Assembly: GCA_016789305.1 (NCBI GenBank)
Contig: JAEURJ010000008.1
Location: forward strand, 186,001-250,000
Source of the DNA: Anaerolineales bacterium
GTDB lineage: Bacteria; Chloroflexota; Anaerolineae; Anaerolineales; Villigracilaceae
Reading direction: 5' to 3'
Length of the DNA stretch: 64,000 nt
Shown here piece by piece: positions 1 to 8,501 of this stretch. A model generated the notes under the pieces. The model was not told the origin of the DNA, ran no database searches, and saw only the letters and a program-made list of their open reading frames with translations. Both the position numbers and the translations under genes were made by a program. Every line of letters starts with the position of its first letter. Position 1 is the first letter of the stretch.

Positions 1-1349
1 CTTTTTAGCAGAATCTGTGTGTTGATCTCTTCCACATTGATCAATTCTTCGCGTTTGAATCTGCGCTTGTTGATCGCTTCCACAAGCTGTTTGGGGTAAG
101 AGCCTGCCAACACAATGCTTAAGACCAGCCAGCCAACTGCAAGCAGGAGGTAAACAAACGAAAGCAGGATCACGTCAAATTTTAAAATATTGGAAAGTAA
201 CACCAACAACAGCCCGGCAATGCCGATGGCTGCTGGTTGAATGATTCCCTCACCAATTGCACGTGCCCGCGGACGCAGCGCATCCGAGATGGGTTGATAT
301 AAAATGGACGAAGCGGACTGGTCGAGTGTGAACCCGAGTCCCTCGTTGTTAAATTTCCCTGCAATTGCAAACCAGAACAGGCCCAGGGTCCAGGAAGAGG
401 CGAAGAGGCCAATGGATGCGAATCCACTCATCGAGGCGATCAAAGCGATGGGTGTGGTCAAGAGTCCAGCCCATAATCCATATTTACTGATAATGCGGCC
501 AGTTAAAAAAGTGTCTGTGATAAAGCCAAGCAGACCCACCATGCTGAAGAATCCGCCGATGAAGCCTGCGCTTTCTGCCGTGTCTGGAAATTGAATGGAC
601 GTCATGTTGTAAAAGATGACGTCCATTACAAAATAAGCCACGCGCCAAATGGCGGCAAGGCCAAAGACAAGCAGAATGTAACGATTGCGAAACAATGCGC
701 TGACCGGCTGTTGGATCTGCGGCGTTGAATCGATCGATTGTGGTTGTGGCTTTTTCCTGCCCTTCAAAATGATGCTTTGAATTGAGATCGCAATGAAGAA
801 ACAAACTGCAACGAGGATATATAAATTTTCAGTGCCCAGTGTATATGCCAGCCCGCCTGCAAATGGACCTGCAACAACATAGGATAGCCACGAGCCGGCG
901 TTGAGCAAACCAAACAGACGCTTACCCTGGCGAACATCAAAGATGTCTGAAGCCAGGGTCCAAAACGCGAGCACTGCTAAATTGATGAGCGTTTGAGTCC
1001 AAATGGGGAGCAACAAAGCCAGCCATTTGGTGGGAGCGATGGCAAGCCCTATACGCAGTATCAGGGTGGTAATGGCAATGAAAAGGAGTGTCGACCATAA
1101 CCAGCGCGCCAATGTGACCCGCTCCGATATTTTTAAAAAAATTGCTGTGATGGTTGAAACCACAACAGCAATTCCGATATATGTAAGCGGGATGTAAGAG
1201 GCATCCCAATATTCCAGGAACAGCGGCATGGAAATGGTCTGTGCAAACAACATAGCCGCACCCAAAAAGAAATATTGGGCCAGCATGAGATAGACCGTGC
1301 GGCGTTCATCTGGGCGGATGTTGAGGACAATATCGAGTCTATTCAGCAT
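1..1349 (-). CDS. Npt1/Npt2-like (TLC/MFS-type) membrane transporter, C-terminus beyond window
   Basis: A continuous reading frame runs from an ATG at 1349 off the left edge, giving about 449 residues. The protein is highly hydrophobic with around 11-12 predicted membrane spans and a charged tail after the last span (KRRFKREELINVEE). The N-terminus LNIRPDERRTVYLML and the segment FWTLASDIFDVRQGKRLF (about residues 129-146) resemble the ATP/ADP-translocase-like Npt1/Npt2 branch related to MFS carriers, whose bacterial members often carry HEAT-repeat or cyclic-nucleotide-binding domains after the membrane part. Whether such a domain follows cannot be seen. An in-frame ATG at 1376 is an alternative start, but a TATACT at 1367-1372 favours 1349. 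Family assignment is by recall of motifs; the substrate is unknown. Confidence 0.6.
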   Translation of the reverse strand, partial: MLNRLDIVLNIRPDERRTVYLMLAQYFFLGAAMLFAQTISMPLFLEYWDASYIPLTYIGIAVVVSTITAIFLKISERVTLARWLWSTLLFIAITTLILRIGLAIAPTKWLALLLPIWTQTLINLAVLAFWTLASDIFDVRQGKRLFGLLNAGSWLSYVVAGPFAGGLAYTLGTENLYILVAVCFFIAISIQSIILKGRKKPQPQSIDSTPQIQQPVSALFRNRYILLVFGLAAIWRVAYFVMDVIFYNMTSIQFPDTAESAGFIGGFFSMVGLLGFITDTFLTGRIISKYGLWAGLLTTPIALIASMSGFASIGLFASSWTLGLFWFAIAGKFNNEGLGFTLDQSASSILYQPISDALRPRARAIGEGIIQPAAIGIAGLLLVLLSNILKFDVILLSFVYLLLAVGWLVLSIVLAGSYPKQLVEAINKRRFKREELINVEEINTQILLK

Positions 1350-1410
1350 ATTCGGAGGATTTCGGTAGTATATCATGTGGGTTTGTACAGGATGGTAAAA
1401 TTCATCCACG

Positions 1411-2313
1411 ATGCAAAAGATACTTCAGGAAAAGCGCACGGTGTTGGGTCTTGCTGTATTTGCATTAATTTCGCTGGTGTTATTGACCAATGCGCTTGGC
1501 AATATTGATTTTCAACCGTCCCAACCCATTGGTGGCGGATCTGAAGGACAGAGTGTTGGTCAGCCCTCAGACCCGGCTCGGTTGTTGGAAATTGCGGTCG
1601 AGGTCCCACTCTGGAAACAGGTAGCATTGGCGGTGGCTGTATTTCTTTTTTTGCTGTTGGCTACATCCTTGCTGGGTCCCGAGCTTAGAAAAAAACTTCT
1701 GCTGATCTTTTTGCGTGTGGCAATTTTCATGCTGCTTCTGGTCTATATCATCAAGAAAAGGCCTGAATTATTCGCCCAACTCTTCGGCGGAATTGCTGGG
1801 ATGAACCAGAATTCTTCGATAGCCCCACAGGCGGATGCGGTCCCGGAGCCTGTTTTTGTGCCTCCCCAGGAGGTTAGTTGGCTATCCTATGCGGTTGCGC
1901 TTGGTGTGATCTTGCTGGTGATATTTTCGATCTGGTGGGGAAACAGAATTTGGAATCGCATTCGAGAATTGAGCGCCCCACATGAGCCGTTAAAAGGTAT
2001 CGCAAAAATTGCACGCGCCTCGCTGAGTGACCTGAAGGCGGGCCGCAGCTATGAAAATGCAATTGTGGAATGTTACGGCCGCATGAGTGAAGCTGTCGCT
2101 AAAAAACAAGGGCTGCAACGTTCCCACGAAATGACCCCCTCTGAATTTGCGACGCGTCTTACGCGAGCCGGCCTGCCGCGTGCACCCATTGAAAAACTGA
2201 CAGGCCTCTTTGAGCTGGTTCGATATGGAAAACATCCAGCCGGACAGATGGAAATCAATGAGGCTGTCCAGTGCTTGACATTAATTTTGAAATACTGTGG
2301 GGAGGAAGCATGA
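1411..2313 (+). CDS. DUF4129 domain membrane protein
   Basis: 300 residues. An N-terminal membrane span (about 13-30), two adjacent spans near 70-112 and another near 155-177 precede a cytoplasmic C-terminal region (about 200-297). That region has the pattern of DUF4129: YENAIVECYGRM, MTPSEFATRLTRAGLP and LTGLFELVRYGKHP. DUF4129 proteins are habitual partners of MoxR ATPases, DUF58 proteins and transglutaminase-like membrane proteins; the biochemical role is unknown. This is the first gene of a tightly packed operon: its stop codon overlaps the next start (ATGA at 2310-2313). Confidence 0.85.
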   Translation: MQKILQEKRTVLGLAVFALISLVLLTNALGNIDFQPSQPIGGGSEGQSVGQPSDPARLLEIAVEVPLWKQVALAVAVFLFLLLATSLLGPELRKKLLLIFLRVAIFMLLLVYIIKKRPELFAQLFGGIAGMNQNSSIAPQADAVPEPVFVPPQEVSWLSYAVALGVILLVIFSIWWGNRIWNRIRELSAPHEPLKGIAKIARASLSDLKAGRSYENAIVECYGRMSEAVAKKQGLQRSHEMTPSEFATRLTRAGLPRAPIEKLTGLFELVRYGKHPAGQMEINEAVQCLTLILKYCGEEA

Positions 2314-2909
2314 TCCAACGCAAACCGCTTTTTATCTTTCTGGTTTCTGTACTGTGTTTGGTCACCGCTTACGCGTTGCGCGAACCGATCTATGTGTTTG
2401 TGATCGTGCCGCTTGCCTATATTTGGTGGCTGATCACTTTGTATTATCACGTCCTTCCACAAGTTGCGATTTGGATTGTGCTTATTTATGTTATTTTCTA
2501 TACAGGTATTCGCGGGTTATTAATTGAAATTCCTGCGGGCAGGACCGTTTTTTTGCAGAGACAAAAAGCAAAAGGTCCTGTTGAATCCCTGGCTTCATTG
2601 GTTCACAAAACAGGCAGGGGAGTTTATTACAAGTGGCTTATCGCCAATCGATTGGGGCGGGTGGCACGTGAGCTGTTGGACCAGCGAGAAGGCCGCCAGA
2701 CAAAACATAAAGTTACCCGCCTTTCCGGCCGGGACTGGAATCCGCCACAGGATGTAGCAGCCTATTTGGAATCCGGTGTGAACGGCTCGTTTGCAGATTA
2801 TCCGCGCAGAAGGTGGCGCGCACCGCGTACTCCGCTGGATATTAATCCGCAGCAGGTGATCGAATATCTTGAATCTGAAATGGAGAACAACCGAAATGGA
2901 CATCGCTAA
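2310..2909 (+). CDS. Hypothetical membrane protein of the MoxR/DUF58 operon
   Basis: 199 residues from the ATG at 2310, chosen because GGAGG lies just upstream and the start overlaps the previous stop; a longer frame from 2271 would lie inside the upstream gene. Three hydrophobic segments occupy roughly residues 6-70. The rest is basic and soluble, with an RVARELLDQREGR stretch and a C-terminal helix with a Gln/Glu-rich end. No family is recognised. Its place between DUF4129 and MoxR genes, with overlaps on both sides, suggests translational coupling and a structural or assembly role in the same complex. Confidence 0.8.
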   Translation: MIQRKPLFIFLVSVLCLVTAYALREPIYVFVIVPLAYIWWLITLYYHVLPQVAIWIVLIYVIFYTGIRGLLIEIPAGRTVFLQRQKAKGPVESLASLVHKTGRGVYYKWLIANRLGRVARELLDQREGRQTKHKVTRLSGRDWNPPQDVAAYLESGVNGSFADYPRRRWRAPRTPLDINPQQVIEYLESEMENNRNGHR

Positions 2910-3846
2910 AGTTTCGGAAATCAGCAAGGCCGTCATCACTGAAGTGGAACGTGCCGTGGTGGGCAAGCGGGATCTTCTGGAAAACATCATGGCTGCCACG
3001 CTTGCAGGCGGGCACGTTCTGTTGGAGGATTTTCCGGGTTTGGGAAAGACTCTGATCGCACGTAGTTTTTCCTCAGCGCTTGGATTGGATTTCAAGCGTA
3101 TTCAATTCACCCCTGATCTTTTACCCGGCGACATCACCGGCGGCTATATTTTCAATCGCACAAAAAATAAATTTGAATTGCGTCAAGGTCCCGTCTTCAC
3201 CAACATTTTGCTTGCGGACGAAATTAACCGCGCCTCCCCCAAAACGCAATCCGCACTTTTGGAGGCGATGCAGGAGGGACAGGTCACCTTGGAAGGGGAG
3301 AGCCTGCCGTTGCCTGAGCCTTTCGTTGTACTTGCCACGCAGAACCCCATTGAGTATGAAGGCACGTTCCCACTGCCTGAAGCGCAACTGGATCGTTTCA
3401 TGATCAAGCTGACCGTTGGTTATCCAACTGCAGAGGAGGAAAAGGAAATCCTGCAGCGACGCCGCTTACGCAAGCAGGATGAATTGAACTTGCGCGTGAT
3501 CGCCAGGCCAAAACAAATCCTTGAAATGCGTGCCGCATTGGAGGAAGTACATGTTGATTCCGACCTTGAGGAATACATTTCGAAGATCGTTCATGCCACA
3601 CGTATTGACCGTCGCGTATCCGTTGGAGCCAGTCCGCGCGGCTCGCTGGCGTTTCTAAAAATGGCGCGTGCCAATGCCGCCATTGCTGGTCGCGAATTCG
3701 TTTTACCGGATGATATCAAGCGGTTTGCACCTGCGATTCTGAGCCATCGTATTTTGCTTCAACCCGAATATTGGATGTCGCAGCAGGTCAATGGCGAAGT
3801 CATTCGGGATGTGCTTTCTCAAACTCCCGTGCCCGTGATTCGATAG
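2896..3846 (+). CDS. MoxR family AAA+ ATPase
   Basis: 316 residues from the ATG at 2896, which overlaps the upstream gene by 14 bases. Visible motifs: Walker A FPGLGKT (about 46-52), Walker B ILLADE (104-109), sensor-1 region ATQNP (147-151) and the MoxR signature LPEAQLDRF (160-168). A C-terminal lid domain follows, with VSVGASPRGSLAFLKMARA. MoxR ATPases act as chaperone-like remodelling machines for partner proteins, often ones with metal-ion-dependent adhesion (VWA-like) folds. The following DUF58 gene is the usual partner. Length is normal for the family. Confidence 0.95.
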   Translation: MDIAKVSEISKAVITEVERAVVGKRDLLENIMAATLAGGHVLLEDFPGLGKTLIARSFSSALGLDFKRIQFTPDLLPGDITGGYIFNRTKNKFELRQGPVFTNILLADEINRASPKTQSALLEAMQEGQVTLEGESLPLPEPFVVLATQNPIEYEGTFPLPEAQLDRFMIKLTVGYPTAEEEKEILQRRRLRKQDELNLRVIARPKQILEMRAALEEVHVDSDLEEYISKIVHATRIDRRVSVGASPRGSLAFLKMARANAAIAGREFVLPDDIKRFAPAILSHRILLQPEYWMSQQVNGEVIRDVLSQTPVPVIR

Positions 3847-3893
3847 TTTGGAGTCGTGCAGCTAAATGCCACGAAGTGGATGCGCCTGAAATC

Positions 3894-5180
3894 ATGCAGC
3901 GTTTCATTTTTCTTTCCACCATTGTTTATCTACTCCTGCTTGCCGGGTTGGTCACGCTGCGCGGTGAGTTGATCGCGCTTGCGATTCCGTTTTTGCTGTA
4001 CCTCCTTTATGGGTTTTACAATGCCCCTGAGATTCCATTGCTCAAAATTGAACGGAGGTTATCCAGTGAAAAAGCGGCTCCCGGCTCTGATATTCTGATA
4101 AGAATAATTATCGAAAACAATGGAAGTGATATCGAAGAGCTTTATCTTGAAGATCAACTTTCACCGAACCTATCCATACGCATCGGTTCCAGCCGGCACC
4201 TGATTCGGCTTCCAAGGAACAGTACTCAAACTGTAAGTTACACACTTGCAGGCCCGCGCGGCGCGTATACCTTTGAATCAGTTTCCATCGAAGCCCGCGA
4301 TATGCTTGGCTTGATCGGTCACAAGGTATCTGTTTTGGCACAGGGCCAGTTATTTGTCTTTCCTGATGTACGCAGATTGAAATCGATATCCATTCGTCCG
4401 CGCAAAACACGTGTGTACGCCGGCCAAATTCCCGCTCGCGCCGGTGGCACGGGAACAGAATTTTTCGGTGTTCGTGAGTATCAACCCGGTGATTCCCCCC
4501 GTTCTGTTAATTGGCATGTTACGGCACGTCATGCCGAAGCGTTGTTTGCCAACGAATTTCAACAGGAACGCGTTGCAGACGTGGGCATTGTGTTGGACGC
4601 GCGCGAACGGGCGAATCTCTTCCATGAAACGCATTCCATTTTTGAACATTCCGTTACTGCCGCTGCCGCAATTGCGGATGCTTTTATCTCGCAGGGCAAC
4701 CGTGTGGGCTTGCTGATTTACGGAAGTTACCTGAGTTGGACGTTGCCAGGATATGGAAAAATTCAACGTGAAAAAATATTGCGATCCTTGGCGCGTGCCG
4801 TCCCAGGGGTCAGTTCTGTGTTTGAAGGATTGGAGCATCTTTCTTCGCGCATGTTCCCGCCCGAATCGCAGATCGTTTTGGTCAGTTCGCTGGTCCACGA
4901 CGATTTGAATATTGTTGTGCAATTGCGCGCTCGTGGATATCAGGTGCTCGTCGTGAGCCCTGATCCGATTAAATTTGAAAGCAGCCTGTTGCCGCCATCA
5001 AAAGATGTTGAGCTTGCTTCGCGCATCATCCGTATGGAGCGGGATCTATTGATCAAACGCCTTAAGCGAGCCGGAGTCCAGGTGATCGAGTGGGATGTGT
5101 CGAAGCCATTCGATCAGGCTGTCGGTCCCGCCCTGATGCGGCCTCATTCGCAATCCATTGCTTATCGGAGAATGTCGTGA
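3894..5180 (+). CDS. DUF58 domain-containing protein
   Basis: 428 residues starting at the ATG at 3894; the frame is open further upstream to 3771, but that part overlaps the MoxR gene and is not protein-like. Two hydrophobic segments at the N-terminus (about 2-45) are followed by a beta-rich region. The DUF58 core shows GGTGTEFFGVREYQPGD and VNWHVTARHAEALFANEF, followed by a VWA-like part (VADVGIVLDAR). DUF58 proteins are membrane-anchored and nearly always neighbour MoxR ATPases, which are thought to remodel them. The gap to the MoxR stop is 47 bases and the 3' end overlaps the next gene by 4 bases. Confidence 0.92.
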   Translation: MQRFIFLSTIVYLLLLAGLVTLRGELIALAIPFLLYLLYGFYNAPEIPLLKIERRLSSEKAAPGSDILIRIIIENNGSDIEELYLEDQLSPNLSIRIGSSRHLIRLPRNSTQTVSYTLAGPRGAYTFESVSIEARDMLGLIGHKVSVLAQGQLFVFPDVRRLKSISIRPRKTRVYAGQIPARAGGTGTEFFGVREYQPGDSPRSVNWHVTARHAEALFANEFQQERVADVGIVLDARERANLFHETHSIFEHSVTAAAAIADAFISQGNRVGLLIYGSYLSWTLPGYGKIQREKILRSLARAVPGVSSVFEGLEHLSSRMFPPESQIVLVSSLVHDDLNIVVQLRARGYQVLVVSPDPIKFESSLLPPSKDVELASRIIRMERDLLIKRLKRAGVQVIEWDVSKPFDQAVGPALMRPHSQSIAYRRMS

Positions 5181-5674
5181 CCAGTATCGCTTTGTTTGTC
5201 AGCATGTTCTTAAGTGTCGGGTCCATGTATTGGGGATATTTCCATGCCGGTTTTGAACTTGCGTCAAGATGGATATTGTTCATCGGAATTTTCTGGATAT
5301 TTTCACAATGGCGTCATTGGAATTGGGTTTCTTCCTTTGTTTTATTCGGCTTTGTTATTTTTTCAGCGGCTGGATTGATTTTTGGATTTGATTTCAGTTG
5401 GATGATGGCTGGTTCGGTCTTCGCGCTCGTCGCATGGGACCTGACTGATTTCCGCCGCCGCCTGCGGTTTTCAGCCATTGATGACGACACACTTGGCATG
5501 GAGAGACGGCATCTGGCGCGTTTGACCCTGCTGACATTGATTGGATTGACCCTTGTTTCTTTGGCATTGTTTCTCCAAATTAAATTCACATTTGAGTGGG
5601 GGGTATTTCTTGTGATCGTAGCGGTGTTTGGGTTGGTTCAACTCATCGGCTGGTTCCGCAGGCAAATCAAATAA
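5177..5674 (+). CDS. Small polytopic membrane protein, last gene of the MoxR operon
   Basis: 165 residues from a GTG at 5177 that overlaps the DUF58 stop (GTGA) and is preceded by GGAG. Five or six hydrophobic segments cover most of the sequence; there is a short charged loop (DFRRRLRFSAIDDDTLGMERRH, about 90-111). No family is recognised. It is tightly coupled to the DUF58 gene, so it probably belongs to the same membrane assembly. There is no clear terminator directly behind it. Confidence 0.8.
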   Translation: MTSIALFVSMFLSVGSMYWGYFHAGFELASRWILFIGIFWIFSQWRHWNWVSSFVLFGFVIFSAAGLIFGFDFSWMMAGSVFALVAWDLTDFRRRLRFSAIDDDTLGMERRHLARLTLLTLIGLTLVSLALFLQIKFTFEWGVFLVIVAVFGLVQLIGWFRRQIK

Positions 5675-5977
5675 TTAATGAAGGCGTTTGTTTTCTTCGA
5701 TGTTGATTTCCGGGGCGAAAATATTCGGGCATTTCCAGGTTAATTTAACTTTTTTCTTAAATATGCACAATGTCCATTGCTTTGGGCTGTAGGCGCCAAG
5801 GCATTTCCATATATTCACCCTTCGGTTTTGTAAGAACTGGCAAAATGAAAGGTGGGTGTAATTAATTTTACTTACGTTGGATTTACAAGCTGATATCATA
5901 AGCCGATTTTTTTTCATAAATTGTTACGAAAATTGAATTAATTGTTCTCTTTGAATTATCTAGACAAAAAGGCCTTT
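5675..5977. other. AT-rich intergenic region before the beta-helix gene
   Basis: About 300 bases with no convincing gene. An 80-codon frame on the minus strand (5675-5917) has no family resemblance and no ribosome-binding site and is taken as noise. The sequence becomes strongly AT-rich from about 5735, as in a promoter region for the secreted protein gene that starts at 5978. No hairpin of note was found. Confidence 0.5.
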
Positions 5978-7870
5978 ATGTTTGATAAAAATATTAAATT
6001 TGTATTTATTTTTCTTTTCGCTGTTTCTTCCCTGATGGCAAGCCTGGCTTTTCCATCACAGGTGCTCGCAGATGATGAGGTTCCACCTTCGGATCCGGCG
6101 CCGGAAGCAGGTGTGTCGAATACTGATGAAAGTGCGGTAATTGACCAGGGTATTTCTGAAGATTCTGTTGTGGAGCTGCTGCAAGTGATGGACGAAGCCG
6201 GCGTTGTTTTGACCGATGAGAACGGCGACGTCCTGCCTCTGGTCTCTGAAGAAGCTCTCGATCTTTTGACCGTTCCCGATCCTTACATTGTCCGCAGCGG
6301 TGTGACGTATCGTTTTCTGCCGGTTGGCGGTTGTGCTGCCTTCCCCGGGGATCCAAACTGTACCGAATCGGCAACGCCAATTCAGGCGGCGATCGATTTC
6401 TCTGCGAATGGCGAGACGATCTTTGTTGACCCCGGCACTTATGTTGAGCAATTGGTGATTAACAAGGATATTATTTTACAGGCCACAGCACCGGGTGCGA
6501 TCATTAAATCCCCTGATACCCTGACCAACTTTTTCATGAGCGGTTCGAATCATAATTATCCAGTCGTGTATGTGCACGATACCGCCAATGCATCCATTAT
6601 TGGCTTTGTCATTGATGGGGATAATAATGGAGACAGCAACTATCGCTTCGATGGAGTGGGGTATTACAATGCCGGTGGGACGATCCAGAATAATACCATT
6701 CAAAATATCATGAATTCCTCCTTTTCCGGTGCCCAACACGGTGTGGGAATATTTGTGTACGCGCCCAACGGCAATCCGTATAATGTTGTTATTGATGGTA
6801 ATGTAATCGAGGATTATCAAAAAAATGGCATGACGATATCCGGAAGCGGGGTTATGGCTGAAATTACAGATAATATCGTCACTGGTGCCGGGCCAACTTC
6901 GGTGACGGCACAGAATGGAATTCAGGTTTCCGGCGGTGCAGACGCATTGATTCAGGGGAATACGGTTACTGGAAATGTGTACATCCCGGATACCACTGTT
7001 TCTACCGGAATTTTATTTTTTGGTCCCGGTGATGTCGAGATAGTCGATAATGATCTTGATGGAAATGACATGAATGCCTATGTGACTGGCGCCGGCACAG
7101 TCGAGGTCACAGGGAATACCATATCGAACGGGCTTTGGAATGGATTGTGGGTGGATAGTTCCGGGTCGACCACGATCACTGATAATAGCTTCACGGGCAA
7201 TACCAAAGGTATTGGCCTGGATAACATGCTCAATATGCCTGGCGTTGAGATCAGTGGAAATGTTTTTACAGGGAATACATTGGCTATTGCCAATTACGAT
7301 ACTGTGGATGTGGATGCGACCGGCAATTTCTGGGGGTGCCCAACCGGTCCCGATGACCCGGCGTGTGACCCGGTTTCCGATTATGTTATTTACGATCCCT
7401 GGCTTGACGAGGATCCCTTTATTGTTGTGCCTCCTGTTGTGAATGATAAAAATCATGTAAATCGTGTACAAGTCACTCCGCCTTTCATTATCCCCGTAAC
7501 TGGTGAACTCACCGAGATCAGTTGTGAGACCGAATCCTCCACGCTGCTTGCTGGTGAAGTGAAAGTGACTCTTGCTGGCTTGTGTGGTTACCAAATCATG
7601 CTGGAAGTTCTGGCAAATGAGGTGCTGCCGGCAAAACTGGATAATGGAGATAACCTCTTGTTCGGTGTGAACATCATTCTTTTCAAGAATGGAACATTGA
7701 TTGATAAATTACCTGCTGATGCGAGTATCGTCATTTCCTTTCCATCAACTGGCTCTGCCATGAAATTAAATTCAAGTGTCAATGCCTGGCAGGAAATTAT
7801 AGGAAAAGATATCGACGGGCAATTTGAGGTGGATGCGGGTCCCGGTACTTTTGTTTTGGTAGGAAGATGA
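5978..7870 (+). CDS. Secreted right-handed parallel beta-helix repeat protein
   Basis: 630 residues. The ATG at 5978 gives a classical signal peptide (hydrophobic core at about 8-27, cleavage plausible after SQVLA-DD); a TTG at 5942 would add 12 residues before it. An acidic linker is followed by a pectin-lyase-like/NosD-type repeat domain (about 110-470): it opens with a DPGTYVEQLVI-type rung, then many N-x-I/V-x-x-N turns such as GNVIEDYQKNGMTI and DNSFTGNTKGIG, and ends with the motif NFWGCPTGPDDPACDP. A C-terminal beta-rich domain follows. Likely exported and surface-bound or released; carbohydrate binding or cleavage is possible but no catalytic residues can be assigned. It is a single-gene unit. 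Confidence 0.85.
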   Translation: MFDKNIKFVFIFLFAVSSLMASLAFPSQVLADDEVPPSDPAPEAGVSNTDESAVIDQGISEDSVVELLQVMDEAGVVLTDENGDVLPLVSEEALDLLTVPDPYIVRSGVTYRFLPVGGCAAFPGDPNCTESATPIQAAIDFSANGETIFVDPGTYVEQLVINKDIILQATAPGAIIKSPDTLTNFFMSGSNHNYPVVYVHDTANASIIGFVIDGDNNGDSNYRFDGVGYYNAGGTIQNNTIQNIMNSSFSGAQHGVGIFVYAPNGNPYNVVIDGNVIEDYQKNGMTISGSGVMAEITDNIVTGAGPTSVTAQNGIQVSGGADALIQGNTVTGNVYIPDTTVSTGILFFGPGDVEIVDNDLDGNDMNAYVTGAGTVEVTGNTISNGLWNGLWVDSSGSTTITDNSFTGNTKGIGLDNMLNMPGVEISGNVFTGNTLAIANYDTVDVDATGNFWGCPTGPDDPACDPVSDYVIYDPWLDEDPFIVVPPVVNDKNHVNRVQVTPPFIIPVTGELTEISCETESSTLLAGEVKVTLAGLCGYQIMLEVLANEVLPAKLDNGDNLLFGVNIILFKNGTLIDKLPADASIVISFPSTGSAMKLNSSVNAWQEIIGKDIDGQFEVDAGPGTFVLVGR

Positions 7871-7874
7871 TTTC

Positions 7875-7904
7875 AAAAAGCCCTCTCGTTCGAGAGGGCT
7901 TTTT
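7875..7904. terminator. Bidirectional rho-independent terminator
   Basis: A perfect 14-base stem (AAAAAGCCCTCTCG and its complement) with a two-base loop has A- and T-runs on both sides. It sits between the convergent beta-helix gene (+) and P-loop gene (-), whose last codons it overlaps. Confidence 0.9.
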
Positions 7905-8448
7905 ATTTTATTTCCGCCAGCCACTTTTCTGTTTCCGCTGGTGATTTTAAGTGAACGATCTTCAAATGTGTGTTTTCCATCTGGGCGAATAGTTTGGGAT
8001 ATTCCTGTTTTCGCCGCCAATAGGTTTTGAATAACCAATTGAACAACGAATCCTGCGACCAGACTTTCAAGTGTGTCCAAAAAATTTCCACATTGTCCGA
8101 GAACAGTTTTTCCTTTGTGATGGAACGGCGGATGGTGCGTGTGAGCAGCCGCCAAAAGACAACGTGAAATGGATAGTCCAGCCAGATCGCCATTTCTGCG
8201 CGACCCCAAACCACATCGCGGACAACATGATAATTTCCTGCCGCCACCCAAACTTCCGATTGAGTCGCTTTCGTCACTCGTTGGCGGAAAATATCATCTG
8301 GCGCTTCGATCCAGTTTGGTTCCCAATGCAAGGCATCCAATTCGATGAAGTCGCCTCCGATTCTTTTGGCAAGTCTGGCGGCGAGCGTGGATTTGCCCGA
8401 ACTGGTGGTGCCAATTACAACAATGCGCGCAAAGGGGAAGTTGTTCAT
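7903..8448 (-). CDS. P-loop NTPase, adenylate-kinase/FlaR-like
   Basis: 181 residues from the ATG at 8448. Walker A is GTTSSGKST (13-21), followed by FIELDALHWEPNW, typical of the 'topology modulation' (FlaR)/adenylate-kinase-like small P-loop family, and WVAAGNYH with a DYPFHVVFWRLLTRTIRR helix rich in arginines. The substrate is unknown; nucleotide- or sugar-kinase-like activity is likely. A longer frame up to 8541 is rejected because it reads through the divergent aminotransferase start. There is no Shine-Dalgarno sequence; a TATAAT 12 bases upstream (plus 8461-8466) suggests a nearly leaderless transcript. Confidence 0.85.
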   Translation of the reverse strand: MNNFPFARIVVIGTTSSGKSTLAARLAKRIGGDFIELDALHWEPNWIEAPDDIFRQRVTKATQSEVWVAAGNYHVVRDVVWGRAEMAIWLDYPFHVVFWRLLTRTIRRSITKEKLFSDNVEIFWTHLKVWSQDSLFNWLFKTYWRRKQEYPKLFAQMENTHLKIVHLKSPAETEKWLAEIK

Positions 8449-8468
8449 AAAGGAACGAGGATTATAAT
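8441..8468. promoter_or_regulatory. Overlapping divergent promoters
   Basis: The palindrome ATTATAAT at 8461-8468 provides a TATAAT on each strand. On the plus strand TTGTTC (8441-8446), a 16-base spacer and TATAAT (8463-8468) precede the aminotransferase. On the minus strand TATAAT (8466-8461) lies 12 bases before the P-loop gene ATG. The two promoters cannot be occupied at once. Confidence 0.6.
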
Positions 8469-8501
8469 TCCTCAATAAAATTTTTACCGAGGATAAGCCA
8501 A

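Noticed and set aside
3771..3893. N-terminal extension of the DUF58 protein
   Set aside because: Overlaps the MoxR gene and is not protein-like; the ATG at 3894 opens with a membrane span as expected.
5675..5917. 80-codon minus frame before the beta-helix gene
   Set aside because: AT-rich chance frame, no ribosome-binding site or recognisable features.
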